Shown one piece after another: positions 1 to 8,095 of a stretch of 40,713 nt of DNA. Below the pieces are notes generated by a model, which was not told where the DNA came from, ran no database searches, and saw nothing but the letters and a program-made list of their open reading frames with translations. Every line of letters begins with the position of its first letter. Within the stretch, counting starts at the first letter, position 1. Source of the stretch: JANPEZ01 sp031423155 (GTDB taxonomy: Bacteria; Actinomycetota; UBA4738; HRBIN12); assembly GCA_031423155.1 (NCBI GenBank), contig JANPEZ010000166.1:1-40713 (forward strand), read 5' to 3'. The position numbers were made by a program, and so were the translations under genes.

Positions 1-84
1 GAGCGCTGCTCTGGCGCTCGGCTGCCTCGAACAGCGTCGCGCCACCACGGCCATCTGCAGCGCGGCCCGCCACGCGCGAGCAGC

Positions 85-90
85 TAGACT
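85..90 (+). promoter_or_regulatory. -10 box for the ureohydrolase gene
   Basis: TAGACT ends 9 nt before the ATG at 100; no Shine-Dalgarno sequence between. Transcription would start within a few bases of the ATG. Confidence 0.45.
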
Positions 91-99
91 CCCGTCACC

Positions 100-1140
100 A
101 TGGTTGCCCCCGACGACTTCCGCATAGACAACTCCGAACTCCGCTCCGACAACGAGTTCGACGAGTTCGAATCGGCGCCCGATCTCCCTTACTACTCCGA
201 CTGGCGCGGCTCCTTCGAGCGCCTCCCGTGGGCGACCGACGACGAAGCTCTCGCGGCCGCTAAGCCCGACGTCGCGATCGTGGGGGCACCGCTGGACGAC
301 GCCGTCTCGGCCAGGCCAGGAGCCCGCTTCGGCCCGCGGGCGATCCGCATGGCGCCGACCGCCTGGGGCAACCGCGACGCCTGGTCGATCCAACTCGATA
401 CCGAGCCCTACTCGCATCTGAAAGTCGTCGACGCCGGCGACGCCCCCGTCGTGCCTTCGCGCCTGGATCGCGGCCTTCGCGTGATCCACGAGAAGGTCTA
501 CCGCGTCGCCAAGTCCGGCGCCATCCCGATCGTGCTCGGAGGCGACCACTCGATCACCTATCCGAGCGCAGCGGCCGTCGCGCGCTACCGGCATCCTCGC
601 AAGGTCGGGATGGTGCACTTCGACGCACACGCCGATACAGGCGCCGAGCAGTGGGGCAACCTCATGGGCCACGGCACGCCGATGCGCCGACTCATCGAGG
701 AGGGCTGGCTCGCCGGTCCCAACTTCGTTCAGGTCGGTCTCCGCGGCTACTGGCCCGACAAGGCCACATTCGGCTGGATGAAGGAGCAGGGCCTGCGCTG
801 GCACACGATGGTCGAGATAGAAGAGCGCGGGTCCGAGGCCGTCATCGCCGATGCGATCGCCGAGGCTCTCGACGGCCCCGACTGCATCTACCTTTCCGTC
901 GACATCGACGTCGTCGACCCCGGCATGGCGCCCGGCACGGGAACGCCCGAGGCCGGCGGCATGCTCTCGCGCGAGCTGCTGCGAGCGATCCGCCAGATCG
1001 TCGGCCAGGTCGACCTCGTGGGCATGGACGTGGTGGAGGTCTCGCCGCCCTACGATCACGCCGAGGTCACGTCGGCGCTGGCGCACCGCTGCGTGATGGA
1101 GGCCATCTCCGCGCTGGCGGCCAAGCGCGAAGCGAAGTGA
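100..1140 (+). CDS. speB: Agmatinase/arginase-family ureohydrolase
   Basis: A 346-residue protein of the ureohydrolase fold, a cytosolic dinuclear-manganese enzyme family that hydrolyses guanidino compounds to urea plus an amine. The metal-binding motifs are intact: GGDHS at residues 147-151, DAHAD at 175-179 and SVDIDVVDP with D268, D270 and D273. The next stretch (GMAPGTGTPEAGG) is typical of agmatinases and related guanidinobutyrases, so agmatine is the most likely substrate, but the sequence does not fix it. The ATG at 100 follows a TAGACT -10-like box (85-90) by 9 nt and there is no Shine-Dalgarno sequence. The stop overlaps the GTG of the downstream methyltransferase (GTGA), so the two are co-translated. 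Family assignment is firm; the gene symbol is less so. Confidence 0.9.
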   Translation: MVAPDDFRIDNSELRSDNEFDEFESAPDLPYYSDWRGSFERLPWATDDEALAAAKPDVAIVGAPLDDAVSARPGARFGPRAIRMAPTAWGNRDAWSIQLDTEPYSHLKVVDAGDAPVVPSRLDRGLRVIHEKVYRVAKSGAIPIVLGGDHSITYPSAAAVARYRHPRKVGMVHFDAHADTGAEQWGNLMGHGTPMRRLIEEGWLAGPNFVQVGLRGYWPDKATFGWMKEQGLRWHTMVEIEERGSEAVIADAIAEALDGPDCIYLSVDIDVVDPGMAPGTGTPEAGGMLSRELLRAIRQIVGQVDLVGMDVVEVSPPYDHAEVTSALAHRCVMEAISALAAKREAK

Positions 1141-1976
1141 GCCCCGCCGACCACGAACGAGAGCTGGCGGACAACCGCAAGCTCTGGGATGCGTGGACCG
1201 CGATCCATACGACCGGCGACTTCTACGACGTCGAACGCTTCCGCTCAGACCCCACCGACAACCGGATAGCCCCATGGGAACAGGCCGAGGTCGGAGACGT
1301 AGTGGGCAAGACGCTGCTTCACGTCCAGTGTCACTTCGGGCTCGACACGCTTTCCTGGGCCAGGCTCGGCGCCCGGGTCACCGGCGCGGACTTCTCCGAG
1401 GCAGCCCTCACGTTCGCGTGCGAACTCGCGACCGAGGTCGGTCTTCCAGATGCGCGTTTCGTCGTGACCTCCGTCGACGACCTTCCGGAAACGCTCGAGG
1501 GCGAGAAGTTCGACATCGTCTACACCTCTCGCGGAGTACTCGGCTGGTTGCCCGATATCGACCGATGGGGAGAGGTCGTGGCCTCGTTCGTCAAACCCGG
1601 CGGCATCTTCTACATACACGAGGCTCACCCGGCGATCTGGGTCGTCGACGACGCGCAAAGAACGCCGAACGATCTTCACCTCGCGTACGACTACTGGAGC
1701 GGGGAGGCGATCACGTTCCCGGTCGAGGGTTCGTACGCCGATCCGAGCGCCGATGTAGACGCAGAATGGGAACACGGCTGGAACCACTCCCTCGGCGAGA
1801 TCGTGACGGCCCTGGCTCGCAACGGACTGCGGATCGAGTTCCTCGATGAGAAGAGGACCGTCGCCTGGCCCGTCGAATGGCTCGAGGACCGCGGCAACGG
1901 GGAGTTCGGGTTCCCCAAGGATCAGGTCGGAACCCTGCCGCTGATGTTCTCCCTGAGGGCCCGCCGCGACCGATAA
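1137..1976 (+). CDS. Class I SAM-dependent methyltransferase
   Basis: About 279 residues. I place the start at the GTG that overlaps the ureohydrolase stop (GTGA); the reading frame is open further upstream, but that part would lie inside the ureohydrolase gene in another frame. The Rossmann SAM-binding loop is seen as LLHVQCHFGLDTLSWARLGA (about residues 60-80), then the acidic strand end GADFSEAAL, and later PGGIFYIHEAHPA, the usual post-motif III region of Methyltransf_11/25 proteins. The Cys and His in the loop (HVQCHFGLD) match a common actinobacterial small-molecule methyltransferase group. The substrate cannot be read from sequence. Co-translation with a polyamine-type ureohydrolase suggests, but does not show, a small amine or related substrate. 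Confidence 0.85.
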   Translation: MSPADHERELADNRKLWDAWTAIHTTGDFYDVERFRSDPTDNRIAPWEQAEVGDVVGKTLLHVQCHFGLDTLSWARLGARVTGADFSEAALTFACELATEVGLPDARFVVTSVDDLPETLEGEKFDIVYTSRGVLGWLPDIDRWGEVVASFVKPGGIFYIHEAHPAIWVVDDAQRTPNDLHLAYDYWSGEAITFPVEGSYADPSADVDAEWEHGWNHSLGEIVTALARNGLRIEFLDEKRTVAWPVEWLEDRGNGEFGFPKDQVGTLPLMFSLRARRDR

Positions 1977-1989
1977 GTCGGCCGCGGGC

Positions 1990-1995
1990 TATCGT
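1990..1995 (+). promoter_or_regulatory. Leaderless-type -10 box for the DUF2277 gene
   Basis: TATCGT followed by 6 nt and the ATG at 2002; no ribosome binding site. Confidence 0.5.
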
Positions 1996-2001
1996 GAAGC
2001 C

Positions 2002-2208
2002 ATGTGCAGAAGCATCAAGACCCTGCGGCGGGCCGATGAGCCTGCCACCGACGAGGAGATCCGCGCCGCCGCACGCCAGTTCGTTCGCAAGGTGAGCGGG
2101 TTCCGCGAGCCCTCGAAGAAGAACGCAGAAGCCTTCGAGTCCGCGGTGGACGAGGTGGCGCGCGTCTCGCGCCAACTGCTCGAAGACGTCGGCGCCCCGC
2201 TCGTCTGA
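2002..2208 (+). CDS. DUF2277 family small protein
   Basis: A 68-residue protein starting MCRSIKTLR, the signature N-terminus of the DUF2277 family, followed by the conserved segments EPATDEEIRAAARQFVRK and SGFREPSKKN. Family members are usually 70-90 residues, so this is essentially full length. No biochemical function is established for the family. The ATG follows a TATCGT -10-like box (1990-1995) by 6 nt with no ribosome binding site, so it is probably translated from a leaderless mRNA independent of the methyltransferase upstream. Confidence 0.85.
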   Translation: MCRSIKTLRRADEPATDEEIRAAARQFVRKVSGFREPSKKNAEAFESAVDEVARVSRQLLEDVGAPLV

Positions 2209-2224
2209 GTCCGCCCTTCTCGCC

Positions 2225-2230
2225 TACCAT
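2225..2230 (+). promoter_or_regulatory. Leaderless-type -10 box for the decarboxylase gene
   Basis: TACCAT followed by 6 nt and the ATG at 2237; no ribosome binding site. Confidence 0.5.
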
Positions 2231-2236
2231 GGGCGG

Positions 2237-3622
2237 ATGTTCGCGCTGGACCCGACGCCGGACGAGATGCGTGAGATGGCTCGCGCGGCCACCGAGTACC
2301 TCGTCGGCTTCATCGGGGGATTGAACGACGCGCCGGCCGAGAACACGCAGGGTGCGCTCGAGGTCGCGGGCAGGCTGCGCGCCACCGCGCCCGAACTGGG
2401 CGGGGACTTCGACGAGTTGATGGCCCAGGTCCAGGAAGCCGTCGCTCACACCTTCGAGTACAGCGGCCCCGGGTACCTCGCCTACATCCCCGGTGGAGGG
2501 CTCTTCTCGGCCGCGCTGGCAGAGTTCATCGCGCAGGGCGTCAACCGCTACGTGGGCCTGTGGCAGCCCAGTCCCGCGGTCGTTCAGATCGAGGAGAACG
2601 TCACCCGCTGGCTCTGCGACCTGTTCACCTACCCGGCGGGATCGCAGGGACTGCTGACGAGCGGCGGTTCGATGGCCAACTTCTCGGCGGTGGTGACGGC
2701 TCGTCACGACCGGCTGGGGCCCGAGTTCCTCGATGGCACCTACTACCTGACCGCGCAGACGCACGTATCCACGAGCAAGGCCGCGGGGCTTGCCGGGTTC
2801 TCGCGCAAGAACGTGCGGATCGTGCCGACCGACGATCAGCTGAGGATGGACACTCAAGCGCTGCGCGAGATGGTGCGCGCCGACCGTGCGGCGGGGATGC
2901 GTCCGTTCTTCGTCGTCGCCAGCGCCGGGACGACGAATACGGGGGCGGTCGACCCGATCGACGACATCGCCGATGTCGCGGCCGAAGAGAATTTGTGGAT
3001 GCACGCCGACGCCGCTTACGGCGGGTTCTTCTACCTGACCGAGCGCGGGCGCGAGCGTTTCCGCGGGATAGAGCGCGCCGACAGCATCACGCTCGATCCG
3101 CATAAGGGGCTGTTCCTTCCGTACGGGACCGGGGCGCTCGTAGTGCGCGACGGCCAGGCGATGCGCGATGCCCACCACGAGGGCGCCGCCTACCTGCAAG
3201 ACATCGCCGCTGAGGGCGACCTTCCCAACTACACGGAGTACTCGCCGGAGCTCTCGCGCGACTTCCGCGGGCTGCGCGTGTGGATGCCGCTCAAGCTGCA
3301 CGGCGTGGCCGCGTTCCGCGAGGCGCTGGACGAGAAGCTAGACCTGACCGACCATCTCTTCGAAGGTCTGAGCGATATCCCCGAGATCGCGATCCCATGG
3401 GCGCCGCAACTCACGGTCGTGCCGTTCCGCCTGAAGGACGGCGACGAAGCCGCGAACCGGGCGCTGCTGGACCGGATCAACGCCTCGAAGCGTGTGTTCC
3501 TTTCCAGCACCATCATCGACGGCAGCTACATCCTTCGCGTCTGCATCGTCTCGCACCGGACGCACCTCGATCGTATCGACGAGTGCATCGAGGTAGTGCG
3601 CGAGGCAGCGGCGAAGGCCTAA
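2237..3622 (+). CDS. PLP-dependent group II amino-acid decarboxylase (aromatic-L-amino-acid type)
   Basis: A 461-residue fold-type I PLP enzyme of the group II decarboxylase family (Pfam Pyridoxal_deC). The N-terminal segment GPGYLAYIPGGGLFSAALAEF matches the active-site loop of tyrosine/tryptophan/DOPA decarboxylases. GSMANFSAV is the phosphate-binding region, HADAAYGG carries the cofactor-contacting Asp, and LDPHKGLFLPYGTG holds the Schiff-base lysine, K290. The length fits the aromatic group (about 470-500 residues) and makes glutamate decarboxylase less likely, but the substrate is not certain. The ATG follows TACCAT (2225-2230) by 6 nt, a leaderless arrangement. The Fpg/Nei gene starts 3 nt after its stop, so they are probably co-transcribed. 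Confidence 0.88.
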   Translation: MFALDPTPDEMREMARAATEYLVGFIGGLNDAPAENTQGALEVAGRLRATAPELGGDFDELMAQVQEAVAHTFEYSGPGYLAYIPGGGLFSAALAEFIAQGVNRYVGLWQPSPAVVQIEENVTRWLCDLFTYPAGSQGLLTSGGSMANFSAVVTARHDRLGPEFLDGTYYLTAQTHVSTSKAAGLAGFSRKNVRIVPTDDQLRMDTQALREMVRADRAAGMRPFFVVASAGTTNTGAVDPIDDIADVAAEENLWMHADAAYGGFFYLTERGRERFRGIERADSITLDPHKGLFLPYGTGALVVRDGQAMRDAHHEGAAYLQDIAAEGDLPNYTEYSPELSRDFRGLRVWMPLKLHGVAAFREALDEKLDLTDHLFEGLSDIPEIAIPWAPQLTVVPFRLKDGDEAANRALLDRINASKRVFLSSTIIDGSYILRVCIVSHRTHLDRIDECIEVVREAAAKA

Positions 3623-3625
3623 CCC

Positions 3626-4459
3626 GTGCCCGAGCTGCCCGAGATCCAAGCGCTCGCCGAACGGCTCAACGAAGTGTTGGCCGGCGCGAAGCTGCAAGCT
3701 CTGGACCTGTTGCAGTTCTCGTCTCTGAAGACCTTCGCTCCCAGGCCCGAGACTCTCGTGGGGCGCCGGATCGCTAGCGTCACCCGCCGAGGCAAGTTCG
3801 CCGTCATCGACCTGGAGGGCCCGCGCCTGCTCTTCCACCTCTCCCAAGGAGGGCGCGTTGACGTTGAAAGCCCCCCGAAGTCGACGAGGCCGCGCGGACG
3901 CGTGCTGAGGATCCGCGCCGAGGATCGCCCGAGCGTCCTGATCAAGGAGTTCGGCCACGAGCGCAAGGCCGGCTGGTGGGTCCTGGCCGAAAGAGACGAT
4001 GGCCCCCTCGCCAAGCTGGGACCGGACGCCGACACGGAAGCGGCGGTCCAGCTGTTCAAGACATCAGAGGACAACCGAAGGGTTCATACGATCATGCGGG
4101 ACCAGCGCACGATCGCGGGGATCGGCCGAGGCTACAGCGACGACATCCTGCACGAGGCCTTCATGTCTCCCTACGTAGTGCTCGGCAAGCTGGATGCGGA
4201 AGAGCGTGCGACGCTGATCGCCGCGGTCGCGAAGATCCTCGAAGACGCTCTAGCCGTCGAACGCAAGCGCACGGGAGGCCTGCCGACCAAGATCGGCGAC
4301 CACTTCACCGTGCACAGCCGCTACGGGACCCCGTGCCCCCGCTGCGGCGACGACCTCAGGCGAGTCAGCTACGAGTCCCACGAGGTCACCTATTGCCCAA
4401 GTTGCCAGACCGGCGGCAAGGTGCTGGCCGACCGAAGGATGTCGCGGCTGATCCGCTAG
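3626..4459 (+). CDS. Fpg/Nei family DNA glycosylase/AP lyase
   Basis: A 277-residue base-excision repair enzyme that removes oxidised bases and cleaves the abasic site. The processed N-terminus would be PELPEIQ: P2 is the nucleophile and E3 the general acid. K57 (RRGKFAVIDL) matches the catalytic lysine of E. coli Fpg. A helix-two-turn-helix is visible around GIGRGYSDDILHEA, and the C-terminal zinc finger has C237, C240, C257 and C260. The segment FSSLKTF and the HLSQGGRV loop resemble the actinobacterial Fpg/Nei clade rather than classical MutM, so substrate preference is open. The GTG start is fixed by the invariant MPELPE. The stop codon shares a CTAG tetranucleotide with the stop of the convergent transporter gene. 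Confidence 0.92.
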   Translation: MPELPEIQALAERLNEVLAGAKLQALDLLQFSSLKTFAPRPETLVGRRIASVTRRGKFAVIDLEGPRLLFHLSQGGRVDVESPPKSTRPRGRVLRIRAEDRPSVLIKEFGHERKAGWWVLAERDDGPLAKLGPDADTEAAVQLFKTSEDNRRVHTIMRDQRTIAGIGRGYSDDILHEAFMSPYVVLGKLDAEERATLIAAVAKILEDALAVERKRTGGLPTKIGDHFTVHSRYGTPCPRCGDDLRRVSYESHEVTYCPSCQTGGKVLADRRMSRLIR

Positions 4460-6033
4460 GCTTCGACGGCGACGGGAGCGCTGCGCGCCGCCTCTTCTGC
4501 TCGTTGAACGTCTCGTCCGGGGATGAACCGGTTGGCGATGATCGCCGCGATGACGAGCACACTTCCTGCGAACAGCAGGGATGTGTGGAAGCCCGTCATG
4601 AATGCCGACCCGAACGCCTCGCCCACCGCGGCCCGCTGCTGGGCAGACAGGCCGAGTCCCTCGAGCGTCAGGCGTCCATGGGAAGCGCTCGAGGCGATCG
4701 CGGCCTTCTGAGACGCGGTGAGATCGATCGAGGCCAGCGCCGGCCCCAGAGCCGACTTCAGCCTCGTGGTCAGGATGGTTCCGAGAAGAGCGATCCCGAA
4801 GACACCGCCGACCTCACGCGAGGTATTGGTCATCGCGGACCCGAGCCCTGCCCGCTCTCGACCCACGGCGTTCATGACCGCGGCGGTCATCGGAGCCATC
4901 GTCGCTCCCATGCCGTGGCCCATCATCACGAAGACCGGCATCAAGACCCAGTAGGAGGTGTCGGTCTCAAGTGTGGCTCCCAGGATCAGCAACCCCGCCC
5001 CGGCGAGCACCAGCCCATAGGTCATGGGCCCCCTGGAACCGTGTTTGGACGCGTATCGTCCGGCGTTCGGCGCCGTCACGATGATCATCACCGTCATCGG
5101 CAGGAACCGGTAGCCCGCCTGGAACGGCGTGTAGTGGTGGATGTTCTGAAGGTAGAGCGACAAGTAGAAGAACGTCGCGAACATCCCTAACGAGACGCTG
5201 AACGCGACGGTGTTTCCCGCCGAGAAAGCCGGGATACGGAAGAACCTCAGAGGCATCATCGCGTGGTCGCTTCTGAGTTCCCACGCGAGGAAACTCAGCA
5301 GCAGGACCCCTGCCGCCACGAACGTCGCCAGGATGACCGGATCGGTCCAGCCCTTCTGGTTGGCCTCGATGAGGCCGTAGGTGACGCTGAGCAGAGCTCC
5401 CGTTCCCAACGCCAGTCCCGGGATATCGAGGCGGCGGGCGACCTCGGAGACCGACTCCTTGACGGTGTACCGGGCGACCACGAAGGCCGTGATCCCGATC
5501 GGAACATTCAGGAAGAAGACCGAGGCCCAACCCAGGTGCTCGACCATGAGTCCGCCGAGCGTCGGCCCGAGGGCCAGCGCGACACCCGAGACGCCGGCCC
5601 ACAATCCGAGGGCTTTGGCCCTCTCGTGCGCCGGGAACGTGACCGTGATTATCGAGAGCGTTCCCGGGATCAGTAGGGCGCCACCGATCCCCTGCAGAGC
5701 GCGGGATGCGATCAGTTGGCCCGTGGTCTGAGACAGGCCGCAGAGCAACGACGAGAGAGTGAACAGCACCAGGCCGTACTGGAACATCCGCTTGCGTCCG
5801 TATCGGTCGCCCAAGATCCCGCCGGTCAGGAGCAGCGAAGCGAAGGCCAGAACGTAGCCCTCGACTATCCATTGCAGACCGGAGACGCCGGCTCCAAGAT
5901 CGCTCTGGATCCTCGGCAGGGCAACGTTCACGACGGTGTTGTCGAGCATCGCCATGGCCAGGGCGAAGCACATCGTGAGCAGGACGATGACCTTCTCGCG
6001 GGCGTTGTCGCCCTCGAATCCGAACAGGCCCAA
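4456..6033 (-). CDS. MFS drug:H+ antiporter, DHA2 (EmrB/QacA-type) family
   Basis: A 525-residue integral membrane protein with about 14 hydrophobic segments, the DHA2 topology. It shows the family's N-terminal TM1 signature (LDNTVVNVALPRIQSDL), MFS motif A as GGILGDRYGRKR, and antiporter motif C as GVALALGPTLGG in TM5. It would export drugs or other amphiphiles using the proton gradient; the substrate cannot be inferred. The start is a TTG at 6033 with AGGAG on the minus strand 7 nt upstream (complement of 6041-6045). The 3' end converges on the glycosylase gene with overlapping stop codons. No regulator gene is adjacent. Confidence 0.92.
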   Translation of the reverse strand: MGLFGFEGDNAREKVIVLLTMCFALAMAMLDNTVVNVALPRIQSDLGAGVSGLQWIVEGYVLAFASLLLTGGILGDRYGRKRMFQYGLVLFTLSSLLCGLSQTTGQLIASRALQGIGGALLIPGTLSIITVTFPAHERAKALGLWAGVSGVALALGPTLGGLMVEHLGWASVFFLNVPIGITAFVVARYTVKESVSEVARRLDIPGLALGTGALLSVTYGLIEANQKGWTDPVILATFVAAGVLLLSFLAWELRSDHAMMPLRFFRIPAFSAGNTVAFSVSLGMFATFFYLSLYLQNIHHYTPFQAGYRFLPMTVMIIVTAPNAGRYASKHGSRGPMTYGLVLAGAGLLILGATLETDTSYWVLMPVFVMMGHGMGATMAPMTAAVMNAVGRERAGLGSAMTNTSREVGGVFGIALLGTILTTRLKSALGPALASIDLTASQKAAIASSASHGRLTLEGLGLSAQQRAAVGEAFGSAFMTGFHTSLLFAGSVLVIAAIIANRFIPGRDVQRAEEAARSAPVAVEA

Positions 6034-6060
6034 CCGGGAGCTCCTCGCATACGGGCTGAA

Positions 6061-6086
6061 GGGCGGCCGCGGGCATGCCGCCGCCC
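6061..6086. repeat. Inverted repeat upstream of the MFS gene
   Basis: GGGCGGC (6061-6067) and GCCGCCC (6080-6086) form perfect 7-bp arms around a 12-nt loop. It lies 27 nt upstream of the MFS start in the 144-bp divergent gap shared with the lipoprotein gene. It could be an operator or a 5' leader hairpin, but GC-rich sequence makes chance repeats common, so support is weak. Confidence 0.3.
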
Positions 6087-6177
6087 GGATCGTTCAACGC
6101 AGGGTACGCCCGGAAACTTCCCGCCGCCGGGTAGTCGCCTCGTGGCTGCCGCCACCGACCATGGGAGGATAGGCGCC

Positions 6178-7188
6178 GTGAAGACCCTGCAGAGCGCGGC
6201 ATGGACGGTCGTGTTCCTCGTGCTCGCGGGATGTTCGAAGACCGTTCCGGCCGCCTCTCCTCGGCCGACGCCTTCGATAAGTGCCTCGCCGACCCCGGCC
6301 GGGCCCGTTCAGCTGTCCGTCCTTGCCACGACGATGGTGGGCCAGGGCCCTATCGGGATCGCGGCGGGCGGGGGCGACGTGTGGGTCGTGAACTCCAACG
6401 CGCCTAGCACCGACCCCGGCTCGATCTCCAGGATCGATCCGGTGACCAACGAGGTCGTCGCGGCCATCGCCGTCGGCGCGGTTCCACTTCGGGTTGCTGT
6501 TGGAGCCGGTTTCGTCTGGGTCTCGAACTCGGCCGACAACACCATCTCCAAGATCGACATGGAAACGAACTCGGTGGTGGCGCTCATCTCGGTGTGCGCC
6601 GCGCCGGAAGGGATGGCCGTCGGTGATGGTGCGGTCTGGGTGGTCTGTGAGGGAGACGGGATGCTCCAGCGGATCGATCCGGCGACGGGGGCGATCGTGG
6701 CGACGATACCGGTGGGTCGCCAGCCCAGGTTCGTGACGGTCGCGGACGGGCTCGTGTGGGTCTCCAACTACATGGGAAACAGCCTCTCGCGCGTCGACCC
6801 GAACAGGAACCAGGTGACGGCCACCGTTCCCACCGGCATCGGTCCGCAGGGGTTGATCGGGTTCGACGGCGCCATCTGGGTCGCGAACACGACCGGCGGG
6901 ACCGTCCAGAGGATCGACCCGGTGCAGGCTCAGGTGACCGACACGATCGAAGTCGGCTCCGATCCGGACGGGCTGATCGCGGTGGCGGGTTCGATCTGGG
7001 TGGCGACCGAGACCGGACCTCTGCTCCACCGGCTGGATCCCGCTTCTCTGGCCGTTACGGGGGAGTTCCGGGTCGCCGGCGAGAACCCCATCACCGCGAA
7101 CCAACTGATCGGGGTCGGCGATGGGGCGCTGTGGTTCCCGCTGTTCTTCCAAGGACAGGTACTTAAGGTCTCTATCCCGGCGGCCTGA
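6178..7188 (+). CDS. Secreted YVTN/Vgb-type beta-propeller lipoprotein
   Basis: A 336-residue protein with a lipoprotein signal peptide: two N-terminal charged/polar residues, a hydrophobic core and the lipobox LVLAGC with lipidated C19. A Ser/Pro/Thr-rich linker follows (about residues 20-45). The rest is six to seven repeats of about 40-45 residues of the form GxVWVxNxxxxxIxRIDPxTxxVxxTIxVG, the YVTN/virginiamycin-B-lyase-like beta-propeller. Such proteins sit on the outer face of the membrane; ligand unknown, and I see no evidence for lyase activity. The GTG at 6178 was chosen because it places the signal peptide at the N-terminus and has GGAGG about 9 nt upstream; the open frame continues upstream without a signal sequence. 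Confidence 0.85.
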   Translation: MKTLQSAAWTVVFLVLAGCSKTVPAASPRPTPSISASPTPAGPVQLSVLATTMVGQGPIGIAAGGGDVWVVNSNAPSTDPGSISRIDPVTNEVVAAIAVGAVPLRVAVGAGFVWVSNSADNTISKIDMETNSVVALISVCAAPEGMAVGDGAVWVVCEGDGMLQRIDPATGAIVATIPVGRQPRFVTVADGLVWVSNYMGNSLSRVDPNRNQVTATVPTGIGPQGLIGFDGAIWVANTTGGTVQRIDPVQAQVTDTIEVGSDPDGLIAVAGSIWVATETGPLLHRLDPASLAVTGEFRVAGENPITANQLIGVGDGALWFPLFFQGQVLKVSIPAA

Positions 7189-7203
7189 GTCGCCGGTCGC
7201 GGC

Positions 7204-7209
7204 TAACCT
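7204..7209 (+). promoter_or_regulatory. Leaderless-type -10 box for the second methyltransferase
   Basis: TAACCT followed by 7 nt and the ATG at 7217; this decides the start in a frame that is open further upstream. Confidence 0.5.
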
Positions 7210-7216
7210 GTCGCCC

Positions 7217-8080
7217 ATGCCCCGATGGACCGGCGAGAACGTCCGCCACGCGCTGTCGCTCCTCAAGCAAGGGAGCAATCCGGCGGGGACCGTCTACGAC
7301 AGCCTCGGTCCGGACTTCTTCCTTGCGCTCGACGAGGGCTGGCTGAACCTGGGGCTCTGGGAGGGCGACGGTACCGATCCGGCCGAGGCACCGGTCGCGG
7401 TCCGGCGCCTGGTCGAGAGGCTGGCGAGCGACCTGCCGAGCGGCGGTGACGTTCTGGATGTCGGCAACGGACTTGCCGCGCAGGATCCTTTGATCGCGCG
7501 CGTCGCCGGCACGAGATCCTTGACCGCGCTGAACATCACGTTGTCCCAGTTGCTGGCCGGCCGTGAGCAGCTCACCGAGGCCGGCGCGCGCGGCGTCAAC
7601 GGCGACGCTACCCGGATGCCTTTCGCCGCAGGGTCTTTCGACGGCCTCATAAGCGTGGAGGCCGCGTTCCATTTCCCCTCTCGCGACCGTTTCTTCCGCG
7701 AGGCTTTCCGAGTGCTGAGACCCGGAGGGGTCCTGTCGATGTCAGATATCCCAACGACGCGTTTCCCCAAAGGGCCGGTGGAACTTCAGGCGGCCCTTAC
7801 CCAACTGAGGGTCTGGGGACTCGGGACACATGCCGCCTCAACCACCGCCCAGATAGTGGAAGCCGCGGAGCGGGCGGGTTTCGAGGCCATCGAGACGGAA
7901 CTGGTCGGCATGAGAACCATCGCCCCGGCGCTCCGGTTCGTGCGAGATCGCCTGCGGCGGCTGGGCACCGATGTTCCCGTCTCCTACCGGATCCCATGCC
8001 GGTTGATGCTCGCCCAGGTCGGTGCCCTCTGGGATCGAGGGGTCATCGACTATCTTCTGATGCGCGCCGTTAAGCCGTAG
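7217..8080 (+). CDS. SAM-dependent methyltransferase, possibly N-methyltransferase-like
   Basis: About 287 residues from the ATG at 7217. SAM-binding motif I appears as DVLDVGNGLAAQD (usual form DVGCGxG; here the Cys is Asn), followed by GDATRMPFAAGSFDGLISVEAAFHFPSR and the RVLRPGGVLSMSDI segment typical of Methyltransf_11. The overall shape resembles O- and N-methyltransferases acting on secondary metabolites or on glycine/sarcosine. Substrate unknown. The frame is open further upstream, but TAACCT (7204-7209) lies 7 nt before this ATG, matching the leaderless promoter pattern of neighbouring genes and supporting the start. It converges on the DUF885 gene 15 nt away. Confidence 0.85.
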   Translation: MPRWTGENVRHALSLLKQGSNPAGTVYDSLGPDFFLALDEGWLNLGLWEGDGTDPAEAPVAVRRLVERLASDLPSGGDVLDVGNGLAAQDPLIARVAGTRSLTALNITLSQLLAGREQLTEAGARGVNGDATRMPFAAGSFDGLISVEAAFHFPSRDRFFREAFRVLRPGGVLSMSDIPTTRFPKGPVELQAALTQLRVWGLGTHAASTTAQIVEAAERAGFEAIETELVGMRTIAPALRFVRDRLRRLGTDVPVSYRIPCRLMLAQVGALWDRGVIDYLLMRAVKP

Positions 8081-8095
8081 GTCGCAGCCCTTGCC

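Noticed and set aside
1..73. Possible start of a leftward gene (GTG at 73, reading ADGRGGATLFEAAERQ)
   Set aside because: Only 24 codons are visible before the edge; the sequence looks protein-like but cannot be tied to a family or a ribosome binding site. Nothing else is seen in bases 1-84.
2015..3301. Long open frame on the minus strand antisense to the decarboxylase gene
   Set aside because: Its composition (Arg/Val/His-rich, no recognisable motif) is the mirror of codon bias in the well-supported decarboxylase; high-GC DNA yields such frames throughout the window.
3976..5190. 404-codon plus-strand open frame
   Set aside because: Runs out of frame through the end of the glycosylase and antisense to the transporter; low-complexity Arg/Gly/His-rich translation.
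6178..7188. Virginiamycin B lyase (Vgb) assignment for the propeller lipoprotein
   Set aside because: The repeat fold is shared, but the catalytic His/Glu set of Vgb is not recognisable and the protein is a lipoprotein.
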